64,000 nt of DNA from Helicobacter_D sp964464895 (GTDB lineage: Bacteria > Campylobacterota > Campylobacteria > Campylobacterales > Helicobacteraceae): positions 62,001 to 126,000 of the forward strand of contig CAYXGY010000002.1 in the NCBI GenBank assembly GCA_964464895.1, read 5' to 3'. The position numbers were made by a program, and so were the translations under genes. The notes under the pieces are model-generated. The model was given only the letters and a program-made list of their open reading frames with translations. It had not been told where the DNA came from and did no database searches. How positions within the stretch are numbered: position 1 is the stretch's first letter; each line of letters starts with the position of its first letter. Shown in pieces: positions 52,105-61,339 of this stretch.

Positions 52105-52857
52105 TTAAATTTGCGCAATTTCTGGCATTTTGCGCTTGAAGTCAAAGCGTGCGATTCTCTCTTGGACTAGTTCTAATGCCACTTTGGGTAAATTTTGCTT
52201 TAAAATCTCACTCTCGTTTGCGCCCTTTTCTAATAGTAACATAATTCTGTCCAAGATTGTATAAGAGAATCCTAGCTCTTTTTCATCACTTTGCCCTTCA
52301 TATAAATCCGCACTCGGTGCTTTCTCTATGATATTTTTTGGAATCTCTAGGAGATGAGCTAGTGCATAAATCTCTGTTTTGTAGAGGTTGCCAATGGGGT
52401 TAATGGCGCAAGCCAAATCACCAAAGATTGTGCCATAACCAAGCAAAAGCTCACTTTTATTGCTTGTGCCGATGACTAGGGCGTGGTGTGCAAAGGCATA
52501 ATCATATAAATAAATCATTCGCAATCTCGCACAAAGATTTCCTATACGTGCAGAATCTAATCCTTGCAAAGCCTCCTCTAAAGCACTTTGAGGTTGGTTT
52601 AAGTAGAGAATTTGATGGGAGATGTTGAATTGCTTACATAATTTCAATGCGTCATCCAAGCTTGCTTTAGAAGATTGTTTGGAGGGCATTAAAAGTGCTT
52701 GGTGGCTTTGGGGGAAAGCAAGCTGACAGAGACGTGCGACGACTGCAGAATCAATACCGCCACTAAGCCCAAATACAACGGATTGGAAACCCCTTGCCTG
52801 CACTTTGGTTGCAATAAATTGGACAAGATTTTGTTTGATAACTTCAAAATCCCTCAT
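52105..52857 (-). CDS. nadE: NAD synthetase
   Basis: NadE converts nicotinic acid adenine dinucleotide to NAD. The 250-residue ammonia-type enzyme lacks the glutaminase domain. The PP-loop FGLSGGIDSAVVARLC near residue 29, NLCARLRMIYLYDYA, IGTSNKSELLLGYGTIFGD and the C-terminal DLYEGQSDEKELG are intact. It begins the nadE-DegT-lpxK unit and is divergent from the CadF-like porin gene. Confidence 0.96.
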   Translation of the reverse strand: MRDFEVIKQNLVQFIATKVQARGFQSVVFGLSGGIDSAVVARLCQLAFPQSHQALLMPSKQSSKASLDDALKLCKQFNISHQILYLNQPQSALEEALQGLDSARIGNLCARLRMIYLYDYAFAHHALVIGTSNKSELLLGYGTIFGDLACAINPIGNLYKTEIYALAHLLEIPKNIIEKAPSADLYEGQSDEKELGFSYTILDRIMLLLEKGANESEILKQNLPKVALELVQERIARFDFKRKMPEIAQI

Positions 52858-52948
52858 TTTAATGCCCCTATATGGATAAATTTTACATTGAAATTAAAAA
52901 TTAAATACAAAATTTCAATAAAATTTATATTATAGCCAAATTTTTAGA

Positions 52949-52954
52949 TATAAT
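52949..52954 (+). promoter_or_regulatory. -10 box of the CadF-like porin gene
   Basis: A perfect TATAAT lies 30 bases before the start codon in a very A/T-rich region, with TTAAGGAG at 52970-52977. This is consistent with strong expression of an outer-membrane protein. Confidence 0.6.
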
Positions 52955-52983
52955 ATAAATTTTATATTGTTTAAGGAGAAAAC

Positions 52984-53868
52984 ATGAAAAAAGTTCTTGC
53001 GCTTTCACTTGTATTAAGTGGCTCACTCTTTGCGGCTAATAATTTATTTGAAGTTACTCCACAAGTTGGTGGTACTTTGCATATTAAAAATGACCGCTAT
53101 CAAGATAAGGCAGATTTAACTTATGGTTTGAAGTTTGCGAATCGTGTAGCACCAAGCGTGCTTGTAGAGATCGGTTATGACAGAGTGGATAAAGCTAAAG
53201 CAGGTTGGGGTTTAGATAAGTCTACCAATATTAATCGCTATTATATGGACCTTGTTAAAGAGTTTGAAGTATGGGAAGATACTTCTGTTTATGCACTAGG
53301 GGGTGCTGGATATGAGGATTTAAGTAAAAATTTCAACGGTATGGACGATGATTTCTTTGTGCAATATGGTGTGGGATTGCGCCACGAGATTGCAGAGTAT
53401 CTTCATTTAAAAACAGAGCTCCGACATCTCTTAAGTCTTGATGGACGCAGTGATTTGGTTGCAACACTTGGCTTTAGTATCCCATTTGGTACTTATCCAC
53501 AACCTCAAGCAGCAGGAGAAACACTGTCTCATATCCATACTTTCTCTGTGCAATTCCCATTTGATTCTACAAATGTTGCACCAGAATACAATGCAGAGAT
53601 TGCAGATTTTGCACAATATATGAAACAAAATCCAGAACAAACAGCAATCATCAATGGACACACAGATTCCACAGGAAGTTCAACTTACAATCAAAATCTA
53701 TCTGAACGTCGTGCAACAGCAGTTAAAGAGAAGATTATAGAGGAAGGGGTTGAGCCAGAAAGATTGGAAGCAAAAGGTTATGGTGCGACCAAGCCAATTG
53801 CAGATAATGCGACAAAAGAAGGCAGACAGAAAAACCGAAGAGTTGAGGCAGAAGTTTATACTAAATAA
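52984..53868 (+). CDS. OmpA-family outer-membrane protein, CadF-like
   Basis: The 294-residue protein has a signal peptide (cleavage after LFA, residue 18), an eight-strand beta-barrel-like domain to about residue 165, a linker, and a C-terminal OmpA peptidoglycan-binding domain with NGHTDSTGSSTYNQNLSERR and KNRRVEAEV. The barrel has the order and several segments of Campylobacter CadF, including YALGGAGYEDLS and YGVGLRHEIAEYLHLKTELR. The fibronectin-binding FRLS motif of CadF is not present; LRHE occupies the position. It anchors the outer membrane and may be an adhesin. Confidence 0.88.
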   Translation: MKKVLALSLVLSGSLFAANNLFEVTPQVGGTLHIKNDRYQDKADLTYGLKFANRVAPSVLVEIGYDRVDKAKAGWGLDKSTNINRYYMDLVKEFEVWEDTSVYALGGAGYEDLSKNFNGMDDDFFVQYGVGLRHEIAEYLHLKTELRHLLSLDGRSDLVATLGFSIPFGTYPQPQAAGETLSHIHTFSVQFPFDSTNVAPEYNAEIADFAQYMKQNPEQTAIINGHTDSTGSSTYNQNLSERRATAVKEKIIEEGVEPERLEAKGYGATKPIADNATKEGRQKNRRVEAEVYTK

Positions 53869-53888
53869 ATTTTTAGGGGTTTGAGGAA

Positions 53889-55283
53889 TTGAGACCAGTC
53901 ATCAAACAAGATGTGGCTATTTACGCACCAAATGTATGTTTAGAAATGAAAGAAGCCAAAGAAATTTGTGGTATTCTCGTTTCTAATAGCGCAACAATTC
54001 GTTCGCTTGCATTGAAAGCAGTTTATTTTTCATTTGAGCATATTGCGCGATTTGATGAGGGGGCTGCGATTCTTATCGCAAAGGCTCTGCTTGCAATGCA
54101 AAATAAAGTAAGCATTGCCGTAGCCTTTGTCGGCTATAATGATAGCCAATTTCCCAAATTAAAATCCCTCTTTCCCAACAAGAGCTTGCCACTCTTTCGG
54201 ACAGAATATATGGCAAATCTTTTGCTTGGGCTTAAAACTCCTCCATTGCATCAAAGCATTATTTATCACGATAGTGATGGAATGATGCAAACGCTCATCT
54301 CTCAAGAATTAACCTTAAAAGGATATGAAGTCATATGTGTCAGTAGCGGCGAAGAGTTTATGGATAAACGTCGCCAATATCTTGACAAGGCAATTTATCT
54401 TTATGATATATATTTTGATGTAACCAATAACTTCATTCCCATTACAATTAATAGTGGAATTGTCATTTATACGCTTTACAAAAAAGTAGATAAAAATATT
54501 TCGCTTTTTTTCAATATTCAAGCGCATAATTCACGTTTAAGAGAGGGTTATAAAGTTTTCATTTTTGATGCAAGTGATACAAAAGACTTTAACCTTGCGG
54601 TGCTTGATTTCATTATGTCTTTGGCTCTCAATAATACAAAGTTTGGGGCTTGTATTGCAGTTTGTGGGCTTAAAACCCCTTTAGACCACAGCAAACAAGA
54701 GCTTTGTGCACGTAGTAATATTTTGTTTTTTGACAATATAGAGAAGTGTAGAAATGACGTAAAAATCAAAGAACTTGCTAAAGCGCATCAAGCTTCACAG
54801 CAAAAAAGCAAAGGATTAACCAAACATTTAGTTGCGCAATTACCAGTATTTGTCAATGCTGCAATTGAAACCCTTTCTTCTTTGACAGGGGGAGAAGCAA
54901 AACGCACAGATTATAAGGTAACCAAATACAATAAGAGCAATGAGGCAGATATTATGGGAGCAACGATTGCCTTTGAGGGAGATGTCAATGGAATCGTGGC
55001 ACTTTTATTTACTAAAACACTAGTGAAAGAAGCCTCTATGATGCTTTTAGGGGAGGAATCCCAAAGTGATGAAGAGTTACTAGATGTGATTTCAGAATTT
55101 ACCAACATTATCGCTGGTCGTTCTAAAGCAGTGTTGGCTGAAAATGATGTTTCTATCGGGATTTCGTTACCAAAAGCCTTTAAAAACGAAGATGAAATTT
55201 ATCGAGTGCTTACAGGCAAACAAGGTGTGCAAATTAACCTGCTTCTTAACAACAAATCCTTGATTTTATTCTTGGCGCATTAG
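53889..55283 (+). CDS. CheX-domain chemotaxis-like protein
   Basis: The 464-residue protein ends in a CheX/CheC-type domain (about 330-464) with the phosphatase signature DVISEFTNIIAGRSKAVL, whose glutamate and asparagine would contact a CheY-type phospho-aspartate. The N-terminal 300 residues are not a standard receiver. They contain an STAS-like opening (LEMKEAKEICGILVSNS) and a segment around 115-170 (IIYHDSDGMMQTLISQEL) that resembles a degenerate receiver. It may dephosphorylate a response regulator alongside CheZ. It starts at TTG 53889, 20 bases after the porin gene. Confidence 0.75.
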   Translation: MRPVIKQDVAIYAPNVCLEMKEAKEICGILVSNSATIRSLALKAVYFSFEHIARFDEGAAILIAKALLAMQNKVSIAVAFVGYNDSQFPKLKSLFPNKSLPLFRTEYMANLLLGLKTPPLHQSIIYHDSDGMMQTLISQELTLKGYEVICVSSGEEFMDKRRQYLDKAIYLYDIYFDVTNNFIPITINSGIVIYTLYKKVDKNISLFFNIQAHNSRLREGYKVFIFDASDTKDFNLAVLDFIMSLALNNTKFGACIAVCGLKTPLDHSKQELCARSNILFFDNIEKCRNDVKIKELAKAHQASQQKSKGLTKHLVAQLPVFVNAAIETLSSLTGGEAKRTDYKVTKYNKSNEADIMGATIAFEGDVNGIVALLFTKTLVKEASMMLLGEESQSDEELLDVISEFTNIIAGRSKAVLAENDVSIGISLPKAFKNEDEIYRVLTGKQGVQINLLLNNKSLILFLAH

Positions 55284-55421
55284 TTAATTTTCCCTGATAG
55301 AATCTCCTCGCAAAACCAAGCCAATTTTTACTGCATTATGGATTGCTATAAATTATCCTCTTGTAATAGTTGAAAAGTCTTGCCGTAACTTTTTGTATTT
55401 ATTCTATTGTATTTATAAATC

Positions 55422-55843
55422 TTAAGATTTTTTATTTTGACAGATTGACTCTAAATCAAGAGTGCTCCAACCCTTACTCTCAACGAGTTCGGGATAGACG
55501 CTAAGTTTGAGAGGGATAGAGACATAAATTAAGTATATTTGGAATTTTTGAGGGCTTGACTTAGTTCAACAATATGACTTACAGGACTTCGCCCTCCAAC
55601 CTTTTCGCTTAAAAGCAAAAGGAGTAAAGTAAGCCGCAATATGGTAGTCTAAAATATCTTGAGATTGGATTTTTGTAATCTTAAAGCTGACAAATCTATC
55701 TAAAACTTTCAGAGATAAAAAAGGATGTAAAGGATTTTCTAAAGGACTTTAAAGTTTTGAATTGGCTTTAAATCGCCAAATCGTTCTATTTCTTGCAGAA
55801 TTGAGCGGATTTGTTTTAACGATATTCTTGTGTTGCGTTTCAT
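55422..55843 (-). pseudogene. Decayed gene downstream of ruvX, at least three frame disruptions
   Basis: Reading the minus strand from an ATG at 55843, 10 bases after the ruvX stop, gives MKRNTRISLKQIRSILQEI and on to FKVL, then a stop. A shifted frame continues with NPLHPFLSLKVLDRFVSFK and on to DYHIAAYFTPFAFK. Another shift gives EKVGGRSPVSHIVELSQALK. A last shift gives YVSIPLKLSVYPELVESKG through to a stop at 55422. The pieces are contiguous and codon-like, totalling about 135 residues, so this is a broken gene rather than spacer. I do not recognise the family. The remaining 55284-55421 holds only a weak repeat-like tract. Confidence 0.6.
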
Positions 55844-55852
55844 TACTTTTTA

Positions 55853-56332
55853 TTATGATTCCATCCCTTCAATTTGTGAAATATTGTCTAAATTTTCCAA
55901 ATATCTTTCTAAAATCACGAGAGCCGCAAGAGAGTCTAAACTCCCATCTCTGCTGTTTGCTCTTTTGCGGGATTTCTTATCCTCTAGCTTTTGCAGTGCC
56001 TCAAGGGAGCTAAAGCTTTCATCAAAGAAAATAACTTCAAGAGAAGGTGGAATCGTAAGTAAGCCGACAAAATGCCGAATCCTCCGCTGCATTTCCAAAA
56101 TAGGATTAGAATCCCCTAAGGAATCGGATTTGAGATTCATAGGGATTCCAACAACGAGCAGGTTAGCTTTGGATTCTAAGAGAAGTTGGCTCACTTCTTT
56201 GGCGGCTTGATTGCGATTTTTGCGTAAAATTGGTGGGAGGGGTAGGGCGATGTTTTGGATTGCTTTTGCAACCCCGATTCTTTTGAGCCCTATATCTAGT
56301 GCGAGTATGATTTGTTGTGTGACGTTTTTCAT
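55853..56332 (-). CDS. ruvX: YqgF/RuvX-type Holliday junction resolvase-like protein
   Basis: The 159-residue RNase H-fold protein has LALDIGLKRIGVAKA near residue 10 with the first metal-binding aspartate, VVGIPMNLKSD, FDESFSSLEA with the glutamate, and the final aspartate in SLDSLAALVILERYL. The family processes pre-16S rRNA 5' ends and was first proposed as a Holliday junction resolvase. It follows hemW by 12 bases on the minus strand and is followed by a decayed gene. Confidence 0.9.
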   Translation of the reverse strand: MKNVTQQIILALDIGLKRIGVAKAIQNIALPLPPILRKNRNQAAKEVSQLLLESKANLLVVGIPMNLKSDSLGDSNPILEMQRRIRHFVGLLTIPPSLEVIFFDESFSSLEALQKLEDKKSRKRANSRDGSLDSLAALVILERYLENLDNISQIEGMES

Positions 56333-56344
56333 ATTTTTCCTTGA

Positions 56345-57451
56345 CTATCCGACAAAGAGGGCAATTTCATCGCCCAAAAAATAATCCTGCGCATAAACTC
56401 TCTTATTGTATTTCTTTACTTTCTCCGCTTCTAGTAGAATTGTTAGATTTTGTGTGTTGGGGATTCTTTCTAATGCCACACCCACACAGGAGCGGAATCC
56501 TAGAAACAAATGCTCTAAAAGTTGGTCTTGTGGGCTCAAAATTTCCTCTTCCTCGCTAAAACCCAGCAAGAATTTTTCAATGCTTTTTGGCATTGTTGTG
56601 CGCACGCCCGCAAGAGTGCCAACTGCCCCCGCCCCAATGCCTAAATAGTCCTTGCCGCTCCAATATCCAAGATTGTGCAATGAGGGCTTGTGTTTCGTGT
56701 AGTTGCTGACTTCGTATTGTGCAAATCCCTCCTCTTGCAAATAGGCACTGACAAAATGCCCAATGCTCAAGAATCCTTCAAATTCTTTATCGGAATTTCT
56801 AACGAGTTTTTCTTGTTGTTTTTGATAGAATTGGCTTCCCTCATCGAGACTTAGATGATAAGCTGAAATATGGCTAAGAGGTAAGGCGCAAGCAAGCTTT
56901 AATTCGTGTTCTAAGAGTTTTGCGCTGCATAAAGGTGTGCCATAGATGAAATCTATATTGAGATTCTCTAGTCCGGCTTGGAATGCCCTTTCTACCGAAC
57001 GATAGACGGAATCTTTTTGGTGGTCGCGCTCCAAAAAGGCGAGCTTGGTGTCATCAAAGCTTTGCACACCTAAGCTTAAGCGATTCACGCCTAAGCCCTT
57101 AAGAGTATTGAGCCATTCTAAGCTTAAAGAATTGGGATTGGCTTCAATGCTGATTTCTGCTTGTGGTTGCAAGAAAGAGGAAAATTCCGCAAACACTGAT
57201 TTGTATGCGCTAGAATCTATGAGATTTGGAGTTCCACCTCCAATATAGACGGAGGTGATTTGAAGATGTTGGTATTTGTCCAAAAGATGTTTGAGTTTAT
57301 AGGAAACATATTTGGCTAAAGCTTCCATATAGGGTATTTTGAGATGATTTTTGTTGGTTTGAGAGTTAAAGGCACAATATCCGCATTTGCTATTACAAAA
57401 AGGAATATGCAGATAAAGAGAGATTTCCAGAGGTTTGCTTTGCGATTCCAC
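56345..57451 (-). CDS. hemW: HemW-like radical SAM protein
   Basis: The 368-residue protein has the radical SAM cluster motif IPFCNSKCGYCAF (CxxxCxxC) near residue 18, the VYIGGGTPNLID motif, SIEANPNSL and GVNRLSLGVQSFDD, with a C-terminal HemN-like domain. HemW proteins are heme chaperones related to, but distinct from, coproporphyrinogen dehydrogenase HemN. The single extra-cysteine pattern of HemN (CxxxCxxCxC) is absent, which supports HemW. It precedes ruvX. Confidence 0.88.
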   Translation of the reverse strand: MESQSKPLEISLYLHIPFCNSKCGYCAFNSQTNKNHLKIPYMEALAKYVSYKLKHLLDKYQHLQITSVYIGGGTPNLIDSSAYKSVFAEFSSFLQPQAEISIEANPNSLSLEWLNTLKGLGVNRLSLGVQSFDDTKLAFLERDHQKDSVYRSVERAFQAGLENLNIDFIYGTPLCSAKLLEHELKLACALPLSHISAYHLSLDEGSQFYQKQQEKLVRNSDKEFEGFLSIGHFVSAYLQEEGFAQYEVSNYTKHKPSLHNLGYWSGKDYLGIGAGAVGTLAGVRTTMPKSIEKFLLGFSEEEEILSPQDQLLEHLFLGFRSCVGVALERIPNTQNLTILLEAEKVKKYNKRVYAQDYFLGDEIALFVG

Positions 57452-57470
57452 AATTTAATCTAAACTCACA

Positions 57471-58316
57471 TTATAACAGCTGCTCTATTCTATCTTTTTT
57501 CGGTGCAATTTCAGTGATTTGGATACCGAAGTTTCCATCTACAATGACAACTTCGCCTTTGGCGATAACTTTGTCATCTACGAGTACTTCTAAAGGGTCA
57601 TTTGCAAGTTGGTTGAGCTCTACAACGCTTCCAATATCCATTGCAATTACATCTTTAAGGAGCATTTTTTTCTGTCCAATTCGCACCTTTACTTGCAAGC
57701 GTACATCTAAGAGCATTGCCATATTTTTCATTTCAGAGTTGCTCAAATCTACTTTGGCTTGTGTTCCACCATTGCCCCCTGCGGATTCTGCACTTGGGGC
57801 AGCTTCTTGCGCGCTTGGGTTGAAATGATTTTCAAATGCGCTAGAAAAGGCAAAGTATAAGGAATCTTGGATTGAACCAATGTGAAACGCAAAAGTATAG
57901 AATCCGCTAAATTGAGAAAGCCCCAAATCGCCATCGGCTAAGAAATTGATATTTTCAAGGGTAAAGCTAAGTTTGGGTAATTCTTTTTGTCCTCCAAGCG
58001 AAGTAGAAATAGCCCCGAAAATGTTAGAAGCAATTTCTTTTGTAGCGTCCAAATCGTCCGCTTCCATAGAATCTCTGCTTTCTCCCTCGCCCCCTAACAT
58101 CATATCTGCAAGGGCGGTTGCTACTTTGGGCGAGATAAAGAGGGCAAGGGTTGCGCCATCGTCTGTTTTAATATCAACTTTTGCCATAGGAGGTTTGATG
58201 GAATCGCTTTTGCCATCTTGTGCTTCAATGTGGCTTACTTCTGGCGCACTTCCAAGCAAACCTTCAATGGTCGCAGTTGTTTCTTGGATAATGAGTTTTA
58301 AAAAATCCTTTAGCAT
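57471..58316 (-). CDS. fliY: Flagellar motor switch protein FliY
   Basis: FliY joins FliM and FliG in the C-ring. The 281-residue protein has a CheC/CheX-like N-terminal half (LADMMLGGEGESRD, DATKEIASNIFGAIS) and a C-terminal FliN domain (LDVRLQVKVRIGQKKMLLKD, VELNQLANDPLEVLVDD). This is the usual FliY architecture of Campylobacterota; a separate FliN also exists in relatives. The phosphatase signature in the N-terminal half is partly kept (EIASNIFG). It follows fliM by 8 bases. Confidence 0.94.
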   Translation of the reverse strand: MLKDFLKLIIQETTATIEGLLGSAPEVSHIEAQDGKSDSIKPPMAKVDIKTDDGATLALFISPKVATALADMMLGGEGESRDSMEADDLDATKEIASNIFGAISTSLGGQKELPKLSFTLENINFLADGDLGLSQFSGFYTFAFHIGSIQDSLYFAFSSAFENHFNPSAQEAAPSAESAGGNGGTQAKVDLSNSEMKNMAMLLDVRLQVKVRIGQKKMLLKDVIAMDIGSVVELNQLANDPLEVLVDDKVIAKGEVVIVDGNFGIQITEIAPKKDRIEQLL

Positions 58317-58324
58317 ATTCCCTC

Positions 58325-59386
58325 CTAGTCTTCTTCAATTTCATTAGCTCTGGACTTGCGTTGCGCTTCAAGCATTTCAATGATTTCTTTGACTTGGTCT
58401 TTTTCTGTTTTTATCATCTCTTTAACTTCAATTGTCTTGCGGTAGCGGTGCAAACCAATGCCCGCAAGGAATTTTTCACGCCCATCTACATTGATGATGA
58501 CAGTGTCATCTGCTGGACGGTCAAGTCGCACAATGTCCCCGATTTCTAAATCTAGTATCTCGTGTATATTTAATTTGGTCTCTCCAAGCATTGCGGCAAC
58601 ATTGACTTTTGCCCCACCCAAAAGAGCCTGTAGTTCTTTGTTGCGTGATTTTTTGGAGCTTGTTTCGCTTAACATAATATCCCGACTAGCCAAGCGAGAA
58701 AGCACGGATTCTAATGAGATAACCGGATAGCAAAGGTTCATCATTCCGCTACTATGCCCAATGATAATTTCCATTACCACCATAATAACAATTTCGTTTT
58801 GCGCAACGATTTGCACGACATTGGGGCTAGATTCCTTGACATCTACGGTGGGAAAAATTTCTGTAACAGGAGCCCAAGCGTCTTTGAGATTCTGCATCAT
58901 TTGACGCAAGATTGTATCAAGCAAATTGAGCTCAATATCACTAAATTCACGCGTGGATTCGTAGGGGTCTCCTTTGCCGCCAAGTAGCCTATCAATCATT
59001 GGGAATGCAATGCTTGGGTTGATTTCTAAAACTCCTGTGCCATCAAGTGGTTTCATAGAGAAAACATTGAAACTTGTAGGGCTTGGCAAACTCATCAAAA
59101 ATTCCCCATAAGTCATTTGATCTACACTATGAAGTTGAATCTCCACGATAGAACGCATAATTGCCGAAATTTGAGAGGATAAAGCCCGCGCCATTTTGTC
59201 GTGGATTCCACGAAATGCGCGCAACTGCTCTTTACTAACGCGGTTTGGACGCTTGAAGTCATAAAGTGTGATTTGATGTTGCTGGACGACAGAGGGCTTT
59301 TCCGCGATTTCTGGCTCTGCACTACTATCATCATCTACAACTTCTAACAACGCATCAATTTCTTCTTGACTTAATATATCAGCCAT
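58325..59386 (-). CDS. fliM: Flagellar motor switch protein FliM
   Basis: FliM binds CheY-P and switches motor rotation. The 353-residue protein starts with the CheY-binding peptide LSQEEIDALLEVVDD, followed by the CheC-like middle domain (LRAFRGIHDKMARALSSQIS, GVLEINPSIAFPMIDRLLGG) and a C-terminal SpoA/FliN-type domain (LDLEIGDIVRLDRPADD). The start overlaps the fliA stop by 8 bases, and fliY follows. Confidence 0.96.
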   Translation of the reverse strand: MADILSQEEIDALLEVVDDDSSAEPEIAEKPSVVQQHQITLYDFKRPNRVSKEQLRAFRGIHDKMARALSSQISAIMRSIVEIQLHSVDQMTYGEFLMSLPSPTSFNVFSMKPLDGTGVLEINPSIAFPMIDRLLGGKGDPYESTREFSDIELNLLDTILRQMMQNLKDAWAPVTEIFPTVDVKESSPNVVQIVAQNEIVIMVVMEIIIGHSSGMMNLCYPVISLESVLSRLASRDIMLSETSSKKSRNKELQALLGGAKVNVAAMLGETKLNIHEILDLEIGDIVRLDRPADDTVIINVDGREKFLAGIGLHRYRKTIEVKEMIKTEKDQVKEIIEMLEAQRKSRANEIEED

Positions 59387-60083
59387 TTAATCCCCTTTCC
59401 CCAAGGTATTGTCGGATTTTACGAATCACGGCTTTGTGTAGTTGGGAAACCCTTGATTCTGTAATCTCCATTACCTCGCTAATTTCTTTAAAACTCAATT
59501 CCTCAAAATAATAAAGTTGAATCACAAGCTGTTCGTTTTGCGTCGCTTGCTCTAAAATCTGTTCTATGATTCCAATCAACTCTTCCTTTTCTATATGTTC
59601 TAATGTCGTTTCGCTTTCTGTGCCCAACTGGTCTTCTAAGGGCATTACACCATAGATTTCGCTTGCGATTCTTGCTTCTTTGATTTTCTCTTCTTTCTCA
59701 CCTAGCAATTTACTTAGATAAGCATTGTCTGGCTCTTCTTGATGTTCGTTATAATAAGCTACAATCGCTTTATCAATACGTTTGATTAGGGTGCGTGTTT
59801 GGCGCGAAATGCTATCCAAACTTCGCAAATAATCTAACATTGCTCCTTGCACGCGAGGTTTTGCATAACCCCAAAACGAATCACTAATCGTGCTATCATA
59901 TCTACGTGCGATTTTGATAAGCTCCTCTGTGCCAATAGATACCAAATCAGAAAAATCCACACTAGCAGGCAAACGCTCTTTGAGGCGAAATGCCATTGCT
60001 TTAAGTGCTGGGAGATAGTCAAGCGCAAGGGAATCTTGCGATTGTTTTAGTGCGGTTTGGTAGCCATTAGAAGTCGTCAGCAT
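59379..60083 (-). CDS. fliA: Flagellar sigma factor FliA (sigma-28)
   Basis: FliA directs late flagellar gene transcription such as flagellin. The 234-residue protein has region 2 (LKERLPASVDFSDLVSIG, YAKPRVQGAMLDYLRSLD), region 3 (SRQTRTLIKRIDKAI) and region 4 with the helix-turn-helix ELSFKEISEVMEITESRVSQL. It overlaps the upstream small membrane-protein gene by 17 bases and fliM by 8 bases, so translation of the block is tightly coupled. Confidence 0.96.
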   Translation of the reverse strand: MLTTSNGYQTALKQSQDSLALDYLPALKAMAFRLKERLPASVDFSDLVSIGTEELIKIARRYDSTISDSFWGYAKPRVQGAMLDYLRSLDSISRQTRTLIKRIDKAIVAYYNEHQEEPDNAYLSKLLGEKEEKIKEARIASEIYGVMPLEDQLGTESETTLEHIEKEELIGIIEQILEQATQNEQLVIQLYYFEELSFKEISEVMEITESRVSQLHKAVIRKIRQYLGERGLNG

Positions 60084-60462
60084 AGTTATTTTTTTCTACC
60101 TCTTGTTTTTTAGTTTTGCTTACGCGTGCTTCCTCCTCCTCATCTTCGCGCATTGTTTTTTCCATTGTGCGTAAGAATCCACGAATTTTATTTGTGATTT
60201 TTTCGCGTTTATCAAACTCTTCAATGTATTCTTCTAGCAAATCATTATAGGCAGGTCGTTTAATCGTATGCTCTTGATTGCCCAAGAATCGCACAAACAA
60301 TGAAACACTCACCAAAGTAATCAGATAGAATCCAATCGTAGAAATGAGTGTCCCTGCTACAATCATTTCGGGTTCATCAAATTTCAAAAAGGATAATAAG
60401 AGTCCGATAAAAAATCCATTTACAATCGCAAAACTTAGAAAATTATCCATTTTTAAAGACAT
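60067..60462 (-). CDS. Small membrane protein conserved in the flagellar operon, unknown
   Basis: The 131-residue protein has two membrane segments (about 8-24 and 35-58) and a long charged, acidic and lysine-rich cytoplasmic tail. The same position between flhG and fliA is occupied by a similar unnamed gene (HP1033 type) in Helicobacter pylori. The function is not known; its fixed place suggests a role in flagellar assembly or placement. It overlaps fliA by 17 bases. Confidence 0.75.
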   Translation of the reverse strand: MSLKMDNFLSFAIVNGFFIGLLLSFLKFDEPEMIVAGTLISTIGFYLITLVSVSLFVRFLGNQEHTIKRPAYNDLLEEYIEEFDKREKITNKIRGFLRTMEKTMREDEEEEARVSKTKKQEVEKNNYADDF

Positions 60463-60480
60463 TTCATTTCCTTATATTTC

Positions 60481-61338
60481 CTAAAAATGACCTAGAATCT
60501 TTTTTAAGAATCTACCAAATCTTTTATCTTCTTGCACTAGCACATTTCGTTCCATTTTTTTGGCTAGTGTGCGTGCAATCTCTTCAATTTCCAAAGAAGA
60601 GGTGGAGTTGGGCTCTTCTTTTACAAAGATTTCACGATTCTTGCTATAATGATTAATCAGGGTTGTTTTGGTGAGTTCCCCAATTAATTCAAGTCGGATA
60701 TTGTTGATATTTGCCTGTGCAATTTTTTGCACTTTTTGAAAAATCATTTGCGCTTCCGCGTGGTTTTTGGTCATATTGATGAGCATAAAGGTGCGTTCTT
60801 TGAAACTTGCTGCAAGTTTGATTGTCGCATAGGCATCTGTAATGGCGGCAGGGTCTGGAATCGTAATCACAATCACTTCATCACTATTTTTTAAAAAAGT
60901 CTGTGTGTATTCGCCAATACCCGCGCCTGTATCAATGATGACGAAATCTAAATTGTCCAAAAATGCAGAATCTTCTATCAAGGTTTCAAACATAAATTCG
61001 CTTTTGTATCGGAAAATATCCGTGCCAGAATCTCCGGGTATGAGGTATAAATTTCTCTCTATGGGCACGATAATGTCTTTGAGTTTGGCTTGGTTTTTTA
61101 AGACGTGCAAGAGATTCTTTTCGCAACGTACGCCAAACATAATATCCAAGTTCGCAAGCCCAATGTCGGCATCAAAGATTCCGACTTTGAAGCCTAATTG
61201 CCAAAGTTTATAGGCGAGATTCGCACTAAAGGTAGATTTGCCCACTCCACCTTTTCCGCTTGTAATCGTGATGAATTTTGTATTAGAGGTTTTGGGCGCA
61301 TTGAGAAGCAATTCTAAATTTGCTGCTTGATTTTTCAT
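60481..61338 (-). CDS. flhG: Flagellar number regulator FlhG (YlxH/FleN), MinD-like ATPase
   Basis: FlhG is a MinD-type ATPase that limits flagellar number and antagonises FlhF. The 285-residue protein has the deviant Walker A ITSGKGGVGKSTFSANLA near residue 25, the FDADIGLANLDIMFG motif, VIIDTGAGIGEYT, and a C-terminal membrane-targeting helix region. It follows flhF by 1 base. In this phylum FlhF/FlhG also influence sigma-54-dependent flagellar gene expression. Confidence 0.95.
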   Translation of the reverse strand: MKNQAANLELLLNAPKTSNTKFITITSGKGGVGKSTFSANLAYKLWQLGFKVGIFDADIGLANLDIMFGVRCEKNLLHVLKNQAKLKDIIVPIERNLYLIPGDSGTDIFRYKSEFMFETLIEDSAFLDNLDFVIIDTGAGIGEYTQTFLKNSDEVIVITIPDPAAITDAYATIKLAASFKERTFMLINMTKNHAEAQMIFQKVQKIAQANINNIRLELIGELTKTTLINHYSKNREIFVKEEPNSTSSLEIEEIARTLAKKMERNVLVQEDKRFGRFLKKILGHF

Positions 61339-61339
61339 T

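Noticed and set aside
55762..56013. Plus-strand frame of 83 codons with hydrophobic start
   Set aside because: It overlaps ruvX and the decayed minus-strand gene, whose codon-like structure explains the region better.
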